A stretch of DNA of 59,351 nt, from positions 1 through 59,351 of the forward strand of contig CALVEI010000004.1 of NCBI GenBank assembly GCA_944326515.1, read 5' to 3'. The translations under genes and the position numbers were made by a program. The notes under the pieces are model-generated. The model was not told the origin of the DNA, did not search any database, and saw only the letters and a program-made list of their open reading frames with translations. The stretch comes from Candidatus Gastranaerophilales bacterium. GTDB lineage: Bacteria > Cyanobacteriota > Vampirovibrionia > Gastranaerophilales > Gastranaerophilaceae. Shown here piece by piece: positions 35,985-45,338 of this stretch (position 1 is the first letter of the stretch; each line of letters opens with the position of its first letter).

Positions 35985-36623
35985 TTAATTAGTTAAAATG
36001 CTAAAACTGTTTTTGTGAAAATCAATAAGTTTTTGAGCTTTCATAATACATAATTCTCGAGATAGTGCGCTTCTGTTTACGCCAAGGTATTGTGCCATTT
36101 CTTCTCGAGAATGAGGTATTTCAAAAATTTTGTCATTAGTTTTGTTTTTTTGTTTTTTCAGATAAATTAATATTCGTTCTCGTAAAGATTTTTTTGTTAG
36201 TAATTCTATTCTTTGATTTAAAAACAAATTTTTCTCAGAAATAGATTTTACCAAATTTTGTAATAATTTTTTGTGAAATAGACAAGCCTCAGTACAAGGA
36301 TTTAATATTTTTTCGATATTTATAAAATACAAAGTTGCATCTGTTTGAGCATAAACAAAATTGGGGCATTTTTTTATTCCTGAGCAAACAACTGATTCTG
36401 CAAAAGTTTCTCCTTTTTTTATTGTATCAATGATTATTTTATTTCCGTTAAAGTCATCTTTGATAATTTTTATGCAGCCGTTTGAAACATAAATAATCGA
36501 GTCAATTTTTTGTTCGGGTTCCAGTATTATTTCATCTTTAAAAAAAGACTTTTTAACCGCGTTAAAACATTTAAAAAGTGTTTCTTTATCTTTTTCTTCT
36601 ATTCCGTCAAACAGTTTTGTCAT
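35985..36623 (-). CDS. Crp/Fnr-family transcription regulator, likely of hcp
   Basis: 212 residues. A cyclic-nucleotide-binding-like beta barrel (about 15-110) is followed by the dimer helix and an HTH_Crp domain (about 145-210, SREEMAQYLGVNRSALSREL). Cysteines at 19, 50, 80, 86, 110 and 114 could hold a redox or Fe-S/haem sensor, though the usual N-terminal Fnr cluster motif is absent. It diverges from hcp, with a dyad in the 93-base gap. This is the usual layout for HcpR-like nitrosative-stress regulators. Confidence 0.85.
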   Translation of the reverse strand: MTKLFDGIEEKDKETLFKCFNAVKKSFFKDEIILEPEQKIDSIIYVSNGCIKIIKDDFNGNKIIIDTIKKGETFAESVVCSGIKKCPNFVYAQTDATLYFINIEKILNPCTEACLFHKKLLQNLVKSISEKNLFLNQRIELLTKKSLRERILIYLKKQKNKTNDKIFEIPHSREEMAQYLGVNRSALSRELCIMKAQKLIDFHKNSFSILTN

Positions 36624-36645
36624 AAATAAGATTATACTTTTTTTC

Positions 36646-36659
36646 GTTGCTTGTGCAAC
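36646..36659. promoter_or_regulatory. Candidate Crp/Fnr-type operator GTTGC-TTGT-GCAAC
   Basis: A perfect 5-4-5 dyad in the divergent regulator-hcp gap. Its 14-base span matches the Fnr/Crp site architecture, although the half-site differs from TTGAT. Only one such site is seen. A hairpin role is less likely at this position. Confidence 0.55.
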
Positions 36660-36716
36660 AGATTTATTTGTAGATTAAGTTTATATTTTAAAAGTTAATA
36701 GATAAGGAGATACTTT

Positions 36717-38249
36717 ATGAATAAAATGTTTTGTTTTCAATGCGAACAAACTGCAAAATGTTCAGCCTGTACAAATATGGGGGTGTGCGGAAAAACTGCC
36801 GATGTTGCAAATTTGCAAGATGATTTAACCAGTGCATTAATACATATGGCTAACGTTGCTGTTGTAAATGACAAGAATACTGATTTGTTAGTAGATGGTT
36901 TGTTTACTACAATTACAAACGTCAATTTTGATGCAGAGTCTATAAAAAATGAAGTACAAAAGATAATTGACCTTACCGGTAAGACTGATTTTGACATTTC
37001 TTCTGTATGGAACACAGATGAAGATATAAGAAGCTTAAAATCTTTGATTTTATTCGGTCTAAAAGGAGTTGCTGCTTATGCTCATCACGCAAAAGTTTTG
37101 GGATATCGTGATGCAGATGTTGATAGTTTCTTTTTTGAAGCATTAAGAGCTATTTCAAAAGATTTGAATGCTGATGAACTTTTATCTTTAGTTTTAAAAA
37201 CAGGTGAAATAAACTTAAAATGTATGGAGCTTTTAGATAGAGCAAATACAGAAACTTACGGTCATCCTGTGCCTACAAAAGTTACAACCAATATAGAAAA
37301 AGGCCCATTTATTGTAGTGACAGGTCATGATTTAAAAGATTTGGCAATGCTTTTGGAACAAACTAAAGACAAGGGTATCAATATTTATACGCACGGAGAA
37401 ATGTTGCCTTGTCATGCTTATCCTGAATTAAAAAAATATCCTCATCTTAAAGGTAATTTTGGTACTGCGTGGCAAAATCAACAAAAAGAATTTGATAATT
37501 TGCCGGCTCCGATATTATTTACGACAAACTGTATAATGCCTGTTAAAGACAGCTACAAAGACAGAGTTTTTACAAGTTCTGTTGTTAGGTACCCTGATAC
37601 TGTGCATATTGGTGATAGTAAAGATTTTACTCCTGTGATTGAAAAAGCGTTGGAGCTTGGCGGGTATCAAGAAGATAAAAAAATGACAGGTATCAATGGC
37701 GGTGATGTTTTAACGACTGGCTTTGGTCATAATACTGTTTTGTCTGTTGCAGATAAAGTTGTAGAAGGAGTTAAAGCCGGTGCTATAAAACATATTTTTC
37801 TTGTAGGCGGTTGTGATGGTGCAAAGCCTGGTAGAAATTACTATACCGAATTTGTAAAAGAAACTCCTAAAGATACATTGGTTTTGACGCTTGCGTGCGG
37901 TAAGTTCAGATTTAACGATTTAGATTTGGGAGAAATAAACGGAATACCAAGGCTGCTTGATATGGGGCAATGTAATGATGCATATAGTGCAATTAAAGTA
38001 GCTGTTGAATTGTCAAAAGTCTTTAATGTAAGTGTTAATGATTTGCCTCTTTCTCTTGTACTTTCTTGGTATGAACAAAAAGCTGTATGTATTTTGTTAA
38101 CACTTTTATATTTAGGTATTGAAGATATAAGACTTGGACCTACATTGCCTGCTTTTGTTTCACCTAATGTGCTTAAAATTCTTGTGGATAAGTACAAAAT
38201 AAAACCTGTAACAACCCCTCAAGAAGATTTAAAATCGATACTCGGGTAA
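36717..38249 (+). CDS. hcp: Hybrid cluster protein (hydroxylamine reductase family)
   Basis: 510 residues. The N-terminal cluster motif is Cys6, Cys9, Cys18 and Cys24 in MFCFQCEQT and GVCGK, which fits the 4Fe-4S cluster of anaerobe-type Hcp. Later motifs include GHDLKDL, HGEMLPCHAYPELKK, TTNCIMP and VGGCDGAKPGR, which contribute ligands to the hybrid Fe-S-O cluster. Hcp is associated with NO or hydroxylamine detoxification. It is controlled, by inference, by the divergent Crp/Fnr protein. An AAGGAG ribosome site precedes the ATG. Confidence 0.95.
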   Translation: MNKMFCFQCEQTAKCSACTNMGVCGKTADVANLQDDLTSALIHMANVAVVNDKNTDLLVDGLFTTITNVNFDAESIKNEVQKIIDLTGKTDFDISSVWNTDEDIRSLKSLILFGLKGVAAYAHHAKVLGYRDADVDSFFFEALRAISKDLNADELLSLVLKTGEINLKCMELLDRANTETYGHPVPTKVTTNIEKGPFIVVTGHDLKDLAMLLEQTKDKGINIYTHGEMLPCHAYPELKKYPHLKGNFGTAWQNQQKEFDNLPAPILFTTNCIMPVKDSYKDRVFTSSVVRYPDTVHIGDSKDFTPVIEKALELGGYQEDKKMTGINGGDVLTTGFGHNTVLSVADKVVEGVKAGAIKHIFLVGGCDGAKPGRNYYTEFVKETPKDTLVLTLACGKFRFNDLDLGEINGIPRLLDMGQCNDAYSAIKVAVELSKVFNVSVNDLPLSLVLSWYEQKAVCILLTLLYLGIEDIRLGPTLPAFVSPNVLKILVDKYKIKPVTTPQEDLKSILG

Positions 38250-38279
38250 TTGTTATATTCTGATTTTTATATAAATTTG

Positions 38280-38333
38280 AAAGAACATAGAATTTTTAAT
38301 CATATTAATAATTATTAATTTTATGTTCTTTTA
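38280..38333 (+). terminator. Likely terminator hairpin after hcp
   Basis: AAAGAACATA pairs with TATGTTCTTT around a long AT-rich inner part that also pairs, and TTTTAG follows. The AT-rich stem makes it a weaker terminator than others here. Confidence 0.65.
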
Positions 38334-38370
38334 GTTATACAAAAAATGACGGATGTAATAAAATAAAGCC

Positions 38371-40419
38371 ATGAAAAAATTAGTTACCTCATTACTCCTT
38401 TTATCTTTTTTAACAGTAAACTGTGCGCAAGCACAAGAAGCTGTTTCTGCTTCAGCTTCAAGTCAAAAAAATGTTGCAGTGCAACAAGTGGAGCCGTTTG
38501 TTATTCCTCAAAAACTTGAAGCGGAAATAAAAGATTCTATTGCCCAAATTTACGGTAAAGAACGCTGTGATGAGATATATAATAAAGTCGTTGAAATTGC
38601 AGCAGAATCTGTTAAAAAACGTCCGCAAAATTTAAAAAATAACGATTTAAACCGCTCATCTGATTGGTATAAAGATGAAATTATTTACATGTTCTATACG
38701 GATCAGTTTGGTGTTGCAAACCCTGATACTAAAAATACATTTAAAGATACCGAAAGGATGTTTGGGTATTTAAAAGATTTGGGCGTAACAACTTTGTACA
38801 TGCTGCCTTTTGCTGATTCTCCGATGCAAGATGCAGGTTTTGATGTGAAAAACCCAAGAGATGTTCGCTCTGATCTTGGCGGGATGAAAGAGTTTAAGGA
38901 TTTTATTTCTAAAGCTAAAAAATATGGTTTTAAAATAAAAGCAGATTTGGTATTAAACCATTTTTCACAAGAACACGAGTGGTTTAAACAAATAGAAAAA
39001 GGCGATTTGTCAAAGTTGGATTATTTTATTGTTACTGATGAAATGCCTTTGTACAAAAAATATCAGGATGAAAAACTTGGAACAGTAATTGAGTACTTTG
39101 AAAAAGACGGCAGTGTTTCAAAAAGAAGATTAATATTCCCTGAAAACACTGAAAGTCATTGGCGTAAGGTAACAATAAACAATAAAGATTATTTCTTTTA
39201 TCATACTTTTTATCCGTTTCAGCTTGATATAAACTGGGAAAACCCTGAAGTCTTATATTATTGTCTTGAAACAATAAGCTATTGGAGTAATCTTGGTATT
39301 GATATTTTTAGAATGGATGCTATTCCATATTTGTCAAAAACTCCCGGTACAAATGCCGAAAACCAGCCTAAAACACATGCTATAATAAGACTTTTAAGTA
39401 ATTATATTCAAGCAACTGCTCCTTCTTCAGTTATTCAGGTAGAAGCTTGTCAGCATCCTAAAGATATATTGCCTTATTACGGTAAGGAAAGAACTGTTGA
39501 TATAAAAGTAAATGACAAAACTAAAGAATTAAAAAGAACAGATGAAGCGCAAATAGCTTATCATTTTCCTTTTATGCCTGCTATTTGGGCAAGTTTGATT
39601 ACACAGGATAAAAAATATTTTATAGATGCCAGCAAAGAAACTCCTGCAATTCCTCAATCAGGTGCTTGGGCTATGTTTTTAAGGGTGCACGATGAGCTCA
39701 CTTTAGAGATGGTTACACCTGAAATTAGAGAAATTATTCATAACGACCTTGTGAAAAAAGGTGCGGATTTTAGAAAAGGTTTTGGGGTTAGCGGAAGATT
39801 AGCAAATTTTCTTGACAATGACCCTGACAGAATAGGACTTGCTTTCTCTATTTTGATGTCTTTACCAGGTGTTCCTATAATTTATTACGGTGATGAAGTC
39901 GGTGCTGCAAACAACTTTAAAAACGCCAAAGAAAGCGAAAAAGAAAGAAAAGACAACCAAAAGAAATCTAAAACAAAATCTAAGTTGTTAAGCTATTTTG
40001 ATTCAAGAGATATCCACAGAGGCAAAATTCCTTACAAGTTGTTCTATGGCTCAGCTAAAGACTATTATGCTTTTAACAGCAAGGTTTATAAAAAGGTTCA
40101 AAATCTTATCAAATTGAGAAAATCTCTACCCGTTATGTCTAGAGGACAGCTTATATTATTGAATACAAAATCTCCTCATAACTTTGCATATATAAGAAAA
40201 GACAAAGACAAACAAATACTTGTTGTAAACAATCTTTCGGATAAAAAGCTGGTGGCAGAAATCACGTTGCCTGTTGATATTATTTTGAAGAATAACGGTC
40301 ATATTAGGGTTCTTAAAAATTTAATTAATGATGACAACGTAAGGGTTAACCTTTCTTTAAAAAACAAGACAATGCACTTAAGGGTTAAACCTTATGATGT
40401 TTTGTGGCTTGAACTATAG
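38371..40419 (+). CDS. Secreted GH13 alpha-amylase-family enzyme
   Basis: 682 residues with a signal peptide (MKKLVTSLLLLSFLTVNCAQA). The TIM barrel has the GH13 catalytic residues: nucleophile Asp316 (IFRMDAIPY), acid/base Glu358 (IQVEACQHP) and the His440-Asp441 pair (LRVHDELT). VIYYGDEVG lies in the later barrel. Several features resemble trehalose synthase or maltosyltransferase-type members, but specificity cannot be read. A C-terminal beta domain follows (from about 570). It likely acts on alpha-glucans or maltodextrins in the envelope or outside the cell. Confidence 0.85.
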   Translation: MKKLVTSLLLLSFLTVNCAQAQEAVSASASSQKNVAVQQVEPFVIPQKLEAEIKDSIAQIYGKERCDEIYNKVVEIAAESVKKRPQNLKNNDLNRSSDWYKDEIIYMFYTDQFGVANPDTKNTFKDTERMFGYLKDLGVTTLYMLPFADSPMQDAGFDVKNPRDVRSDLGGMKEFKDFISKAKKYGFKIKADLVLNHFSQEHEWFKQIEKGDLSKLDYFIVTDEMPLYKKYQDEKLGTVIEYFEKDGSVSKRRLIFPENTESHWRKVTINNKDYFFYHTFYPFQLDINWENPEVLYYCLETISYWSNLGIDIFRMDAIPYLSKTPGTNAENQPKTHAIIRLLSNYIQATAPSSVIQVEACQHPKDILPYYGKERTVDIKVNDKTKELKRTDEAQIAYHFPFMPAIWASLITQDKKYFIDASKETPAIPQSGAWAMFLRVHDELTLEMVTPEIREIIHNDLVKKGADFRKGFGVSGRLANFLDNDPDRIGLAFSILMSLPGVPIIYYGDEVGAANNFKNAKESEKERKDNQKKSKTKSKLLSYFDSRDIHRGKIPYKLFYGSAKDYYAFNSKVYKKVQNLIKLRKSLPVMSRGQLILLNTKSPHNFAYIRKDKDKQILVVNNLSDKKLVAEITLPVDIILKNNGHIRVLKNLINDDNVRVNLSLKNKTMHLRVKPYDVLWLEL

Positions 40420-40806
40420 ATTTAGAACCATTATTCCGTAGTTAAGATATAGTGCAAAACAAGTCCATAGCAGATATGGAACAAGCAGTGCTGCTGCAAT
40501 TTTTGATATTTTGTAAAAGAATACCATTGTTAAAATTATAGACAAGACCAGTAAAACTATTATCACAAAACTTAATTTTATATTTTGAAAATGAAAAAAT
40601 ACAGGGCTCCAGCTTAAATTAAGCAAAAGTTGGATTGCAAAAAATATGTAACCGAGAGTTTTATTTTTGTCAGTTTGTTTATAAATATAAACAAATAAAG
40701 ATAAGGTAATTAAACCGTATAAAAATATCCAAGCAGGGGCAAATAATTCCGGCTGTGGAGTAAATAACGGTTTTTTTAGCGATTCATACCAAACAGGATT
40801 TTGCAT
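40414..40806 (-). CDS. TspO/MBR-family membrane protein
   Basis: 130 residues with about five membrane helices. Family motifs include NPVWYESLKKPLFTPQPELFAPAW at the N-terminus, NLSWSPVFF in helix 3 and LVPYLLWTCFALYLNY in helix 5. TspO proteins bind and can transport porphyrins or sterol-like ligands. It is convergent with the GH13 gene, with a 6-base overlap of coding ends. Confidence 0.88.
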   Translation of the reverse strand: MQNPVWYESLKKPLFTPQPELFAPAWIFLYGLITLSLFVYIYKQTDKNKTLGYIFFAIQLLLNLSWSPVFFHFQNIKLSFVIIVLLVLSIILTMVFFYKISKIAAALLVPYLLWTCFALYLNYGIMVLNL

Positions 40807-40874
40807 ACTTATCTCCTTTACTCATTATTTTGGCAAAGTTTATAAGTGTTTTCATTGTAGGAAAAGGTTATTTT

Positions 40875-41375
40875 TTACCCTTTTTCAATTTCAAGAAGCT
40901 TGGCTTTTTTGTCTATTCCACCTGCGTATCCTGTTAATTTACCGTCAGATGCTATAACTCTGTGACAAGGAACTATAATTAAAATAGGGTTATGTCCTAC
41001 TGCATTACCAACCGCTTGAGCAGACATTGTTGCTTTGTTGTATTTTTTTGCAATTGCTTGGGCAATTTTTTTATAAGTTGTAGTTGTGCCATAGGGGATT
41101 TGGCATAAGATTTTCCATACGTCTTTTTGAAATTGTGTCCCCTCTAATTTTATTTTTAATTCTTTAACATCAGGATTGTTGCCATTAAAATATCTATCAA
41201 GCCAGTTTTTAGTTACATTAAATATTTCTAACTTATCGTTTTGGCTTGTTGTTTTACCTGTTAAATTTTTCGCAAAATACTTTTGCCCTTCAAACCAAAG
41301 ACCTGTTATATATTCTCCGTCACTTGCAATTAAGACTTTGCCGATAGGTGTATTATATTTAGTCGTGTATATCAT
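40875..41375 (-). CDS. ogt: Methylated-DNA-protein cysteine methyltransferase (Ogt type)
   Basis: 166 residues. The suicide cysteine is Cys137 in VPCHRVI, and the DNA-binding helix is near the preceding GTTTTYKKIAQAIA. It removes methyl groups from O6-methylguanine. It diverges from tag, giving a compact alkylation repair pair with a 79-base shared gap. Unlike Ada, it has no N-terminal sensor domain. Confidence 0.95.
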   Translation of the reverse strand: MIYTTKYNTPIGKVLIASDGEYITGLWFEGQKYFAKNLTGKTTSQNDKLEIFNVTKNWLDRYFNGNNPDVKELKIKLEGTQFQKDVWKILCQIPYGTTTTYKKIAQAIAKKYNKATMSAQAVGNAVGHNPILIIVPCHRVIASDGKLTGYAGGIDKKAKLLEIEKG

Positions 41376-41454
41376 TTTATTGTTTTTGTAGTGATGCTGT
41401 TATAATTAGACAGTATAATCAAATATTATGAGTTTTTAAAGCAGAGGAAAACAA

Positions 41455-41997
41455 ATGCAAAGATGTCATTGGGTTGATGAAAAATCAGAAATATACAAAA
41501 AATATCATGATACAGAATGGGGTGTCCCCAAATATGATGACAGAGATTTGTTTGAACTTTTGATATTAGAGTCTTTTCAGGCAGGACTTTCGTGGTTGAC
41601 TGTTTTAAAAAAGCGAGAAGCTTTTCGTATAGCTTATGACAATTTTGATGTACAAAAAGTTGCAAATTATAACCAAAATAAAATAGATGAACTTTTAAAA
41701 AATGAAAAAATAATCAGAAGTAAAAATAAAATACTTGCGTCTATAAACAATGCTAAAATTTTTATTGAAATACAAAAAGAATATGGAAGCTTTTGCAACT
41801 ATATTTGGGGATTTACAAATAAAAAAATAGTTAAAAATACAGATGATAAATTGCCTGTCAGTACAGAGCTATCTGATAAAATTTCAAAAGATTTAAAAAA
41901 ACGTGGAATGAAATATGTTGGAACGGTTATTGTATATTCGTACTTGCAAGCAATAGGTGTTGTCAATGACCATGAGATAGGTTGCTTTAAATATTAG
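41455..41997 (+). CDS. tag: DNA-3-methyladenine glycosylase I
   Basis: 180 residues. MQRCHWV, KYHDTEWGVP and FELLILESFQAGLSWLTVL are the family hallmarks. The structural zinc ligands are in place: Cys4, His18, His173 and Cys177 (HEIGCF). It excises 3-methyladenine from alkylated DNA. It is paired divergently with ogt, and its stop overlaps the convergent gene by 4 bases. Confidence 0.95.
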   Translation: MQRCHWVDEKSEIYKKYHDTEWGVPKYDDRDLFELLILESFQAGLSWLTVLKKREAFRIAYDNFDVQKVANYNQNKIDELLKNEKIIRSKNKILASINNAKIFIEIQKEYGSFCNYIWGFTNKKIVKNTDDKLPVSTELSDKISKDLKKRGMKYVGTVIVYSYLQAIGVVNDHEIGCFKY

Positions 41998-42887
41998 CGT
42001 AATGTTTCGTAGTCCGAAAAATTGCTGGCATCTAAACTCTTATCGCTTGTATGATCACTAATTAGTATTGTGTAAATGGCACTGACTTTTTCTCTTCTGC
42101 TGCCTTGAGGGAATTCTAAAATAGGGCTGCCGGAGAGGCGGTTTAGATATGAATAGGCTGCTGATAAGTTTTCCGGAGAATATGAAAAACCTATTAAAAA
42201 TACTTTAGGATTCGATATTTGCCTGTATCTATCTACATTAAATACAAACATATATGTTCCATTTACCTTTGCCCACTGCTCAAAATCATCCGCAATTGCA
42301 TTACCCAAATTGCTTCTCCATATGTTCCAAGAGATTGTTACGTCAGGACTTTCTTGAGGGGGTATTCTTTGTGGCTCAGGTTGAGTTTGCTGACGATATT
42401 CATAATTGTAATTAGTTTTTTGCTGAGGAATTGCAACTTTGGGTAGCTGTGAAGTACTGCTTGTTTTTGTGTCTGGGGATTTTTGTACGTACTTTCCAAA
42501 TTCTTTTATTCTATATTTTTCACGTTCTTTTATTTTTTTTAGAAATGGTGATTCTTCGTGATGTTTAAATTGAATCTTATTGTCTTGAATGTTGTCTATA
42601 TTATTTAATTGTCCTTCAATATTCTTAAAATTATCTTTATTCTTTAAGGTCAGGTCTTTTTCTGTTTTTATATTATCTATATTTTTGAGATGAGTATTAG
42701 TGTTTTTTAGTGTGTCTATGTTTTTAATTTTATTTGTTTTGTTAGCGATAACTTCTTTATTCTGCAGTGCAATATCTGTATTGGCATTTGGAATTGATAC
42801 TGCTTTGTGTAATCGTGGATTCATTATTACGATTACGGTTGTTAATACAAATATGAATACTAAAAATGATAATAATAGTTTTTGCAT
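41994..42887 (-). CDS. Membrane-anchored protein with a TonB-like C-terminal domain
   Basis: 297 residues. An N-terminal membrane helix (about 4-22) is followed by a repetitive Asn/Lys/Ile linker (LKNIDNIK-like units, about 40-110). The C-terminal domain (about 185-280, ISWNIWRSNLGNAIADDF, then FVFNVDRYRQISNPKVFLIGF) has the strand pattern of TonB C-terminal domains. This suggests transfer of energy or force to an outer-membrane partner, but no ExbB/ExbD genes are seen. It is last of a three-gene operon with the FHA-like and VWA proteins. Confidence 0.6.
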   Translation of the reverse strand: MQKLLLSFLVFIFVLTTVIVIMNPRLHKAVSIPNANTDIALQNKEVIANKTNKIKNIDTLKNTNTHLKNIDNIKTEKDLTLKNKDNFKNIEGQLNNIDNIQDNKIQFKHHEESPFLKKIKEREKYRIKEFGKYVQKSPDTKTSSTSQLPKVAIPQQKTNYNYEYRQQTQPEPQRIPPQESPDVTISWNIWRSNLGNAIADDFEQWAKVNGTYMFVFNVDRYRQISNPKVFLIGFSYSPENLSAAYSYLNRLSGSPILEFPQGSRREKVSAIYTILISDHTSDKSLDASNFSDYETLR

Positions 42888-42897
42888 AAATTAGTGA

Positions 42898-44514
42898 TTA
42901 ATCTCTTTTGGCAAGTAAATCATTTATTGCTAAAATGTCAAATTTTGTTTGGCTCAACATATAAGTTTCTGCCATTAACAATGCTGTTGGAACAGAGGCT
43001 GCAATTACACTCAATAAAATACCTTGCAAATCTCCGCCTATTTCTGTGCAAAAATAAGAAGTGTTCATTGTAAATTCGATAAAGATAATTGCACAACCTA
43101 TTATCAAAGAACGTGTTTTTTCAGCTTCGATTTTTCTTACACCTTGGATACCAAGAATATTTACGCCGTGTGTAAGATAATCGCTAAAACCATCATTTTT
43201 GATTACATTTGACGATTGAATTCTTCTTATGCAAACAAAGGCATTTACAAAAGAGAAAAATGCGAAAATGATTAAAAATGTTGCAAGTGTCAAAAATACA
43301 GGACTGAAACGTAAACCTGAAATTCTTACCCAACCTGCTGCATCAGGAAAACACATTGCTAACGTAATTGAAACACCGTATGCCAAAAATGGTGCAGTTA
43401 TGATACCAAGAATAATTTCAAAAACTGATTTTATATTGAGGTTGAATAGTTTATCTTTTAAATTATTGATTTTATTTTCGCTCAGAGTATTTATGTATTT
43501 TTCTATCCAGAATCTGTATTCTGACATCACTGCTTCAAAATCTTCTCTGTACTCGTATTTATCAAGTTCAAAAGACATATTATGACCAACGTTTTTAAAG
43601 TAACCGCACGCGATTGCAAGAATGATATTCAAACCAACAAAGAACAGTGACATCAAAATTGCAAATATCGGATTTATTGTGAGGTAATAAATTAAGTTAA
43701 TTGCATAAATACCTGCATAAATTAGGCCTGCAGAATAAAGAAAAAATGTCTCTGCACTTTGGCTTTCTTGTGTTCTTTTCTTTTGATTTTGGAAATATAA
43801 AAATACACCTTGTTTTAATATAAGGCTTAAGCCAAATATGATTACGGTAAATAATACCAAGATTTTTATATTTGTTGGAAGGTTAATAAAGTTTTTTGTT
43901 TCTTCTATTCTAAGACCTGTTATAAAATTTGATACCCCAAAGGCAACAACAAGCGAAGAAAAGAATAACGCAATATGTGTAAAAATAGAAGCTTTTGTGT
44001 TTAATGACAATCTGCTTTTAAGGTCATTAATTGCAAAACCTACTTGTTTTATTATGGGGGCTCTATATTTTTCGAGAGTTGTTTTTTGTTGTTCAATAGA
44101 TCCCTTTAATGACATATTAGCTCCTTCTTCTTTTGCTTTGTCTGTTATGGTTTTTGTGCCTGTAATTGAATCTGCATTGTTTAATTGTTCTGTAGCTGAA
44201 ATATTTTCGCTATAGCCTTCTTGATTTGTTTTAACCATTTTTATTGCAATATAGTCATTAGAATTTGCAATAGAAAGATTAAGCTCGTCTTCTATCACTA
44301 TAGGTCTGTTTAATTGCATATCTTTAAAAAGAATATTTTTGTTTTCGTTTTTTGGATTAAAAAGCACGTATTTGTTGTGATTTTGTGAATATTGAAGAAC
44401 AAGCTTTCCGCTGCCTATATCAACAATAAAGTCACAATCGGCAGACGAACCGATTGTGATAAGCATTTTGTTAAAAACTTTTTTCTGATATTGGTTGGCA
44501 ATTAAAACTGCCAT
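42898..44514 (-). CDS. FHA-like domain plus multi-spanning membrane protein
   Basis: 538 residues. The N-terminal 95 residues have an FHA-like layout (LITIGSSADCDFIVD, then LVLQYSQNHNKYVLF), suggesting phosphothreonine recognition, though the match is partial. About eight or nine hydrophobic segments follow from residue 180 onward. No catalytic motif is evident. It sits 18 bases after the VWA gene and 10 bases before the TonB-like gene, so one operon is likely. Confidence 0.6.
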   Translation of the reverse strand: MAVLIANQYQKKVFNKMLITIGSSADCDFIVDIGSGKLVLQYSQNHNKYVLFNPKNENKNILFKDMQLNRPIVIEDELNLSIANSNDYIAIKMVKTNQEGYSENISATEQLNNADSITGTKTITDKAKEEGANMSLKGSIEQQKTTLEKYRAPIIKQVGFAINDLKSRLSLNTKASIFTHIALFFSSLVVAFGVSNFITGLRIEETKNFINLPTNIKILVLFTVIIFGLSLILKQGVFLYFQNQKKRTQESQSAETFFLYSAGLIYAGIYAINLIYYLTINPIFAILMSLFFVGLNIILAIACGYFKNVGHNMSFELDKYEYREDFEAVMSEYRFWIEKYINTLSENKINNLKDKLFNLNIKSVFEIILGIITAPFLAYGVSITLAMCFPDAAGWVRISGLRFSPVFLTLATFLIIFAFFSFVNAFVCIRRIQSSNVIKNDGFSDYLTHGVNILGIQGVRKIEAEKTRSLIIGCAIIFIEFTMNTSYFCTEIGGDLQGILLSVIAASVPTALLMAETYMLSQTKFDILAINDLLAKRD

Positions 44515-44532
44515 ATTTTACTTACCTTTCTG

Positions 44533-45201
44533 TTATCTTTCAATAGCGTTTAAAAAACGATTTAGTGATTTATCAATGTTCTGTTCTGTAGAAATAATAA
44601 GATTATTTTCTCCTAAAATAGAATTAAGTTTTGTTTTTACCATATCAAGTTTTTGAGGATGTGCGTATACAAACATCATAACAAATTTTGGAATATTTGT
44701 TTTTATTTCTTGGATTTGCTGAGGCAAATCATTCCAATTTATTTGTTTAGCTTTTTTGCCTTCATTTTCCAAATCACCCACAACAACAATAGCCGGAGTG
44801 TAGCCTTCTTTGTTCATTGATTTTGCATAGGAAACTGCTTTGTCTATGCCATCTCCGTATGCGGTGCCCCATTCGGTTTCATCATAACGAGTAAATGCAT
44901 CCATTGATTTTCTTATATTTCTTGAGTTCAGAGCAGAACCTTCATAAATCAAATAAGCGTCTTCTGAAACTCTAATAATTTTGACTTGGTCTTCAGGATC
45001 AAGTCTTTTACAAGTTTGAGTAACAAAACTCTTTTGTTCATCAAGTTTTTCTTGGTTTGAGGCAGAAGAATCTATTACAAAAATAACTGCAGCCGGTGTA
45101 AAATCATCAACTTTTACATTCTTTAAGCCCATTATAACCAATATCAAAGCAGCTAAAGAAACTAAGATAACCAATATTAGTTTTATAGTATTTTTGTTCA
45201 T
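44533..45201 (-). CDS. Membrane-anchored von Willebrand factor A domain protein
   Basis: 222 residues. A membrane helix at about 7-25 is followed by a VWA domain. Its MIDAS motif is D44-S-S46-A-S48 in FVIDSSAS, with further metal-site candidates in the VVVGDLENEG and RYDETEWG segments. VWA domains bind divalent metal and protein partners. It is the first gene of the operon and probably works with the FHA-like membrane protein. Confidence 0.85.
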   Translation of the reverse strand: MNKNTIKLILVILVSLAALILVIMGLKNVKVDDFTPAAVIFVIDSSASNQEKLDEQKSFVTQTCKRLDPEDQVKIIRVSEDAYLIYEGSALNSRNIRKSMDAFTRYDETEWGTAYGDGIDKAVSYAKSMNKEGYTPAIVVVGDLENEGKKAKQINWNDLPQQIQEIKTNIPKFVMMFVYAHPQKLDMVKTKLNSILGENNLIISTEQNIDKSLNRFLNAIER

Positions 45202-45338
45202 TATTTTCCTTTTTGTTTTGGGGATTGTATATTTTTACATAAGTAACAATACGATTTTAATATGATTAAAACCAAAAAGGAATCCATCTTTTGCTTGATA
45301 TGTATTTATTGAAAATGATACTTATACCAAAATATATT

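Noticed and set aside
42700..42887. CRISPR-like or tandem DNA repeat in the Asn-rich linker
   Set aside because: The LKNIDNIK-like units vary in length and codons and are part of a coding repeat; no spacers are present. No CRISPR array was seen in the window.
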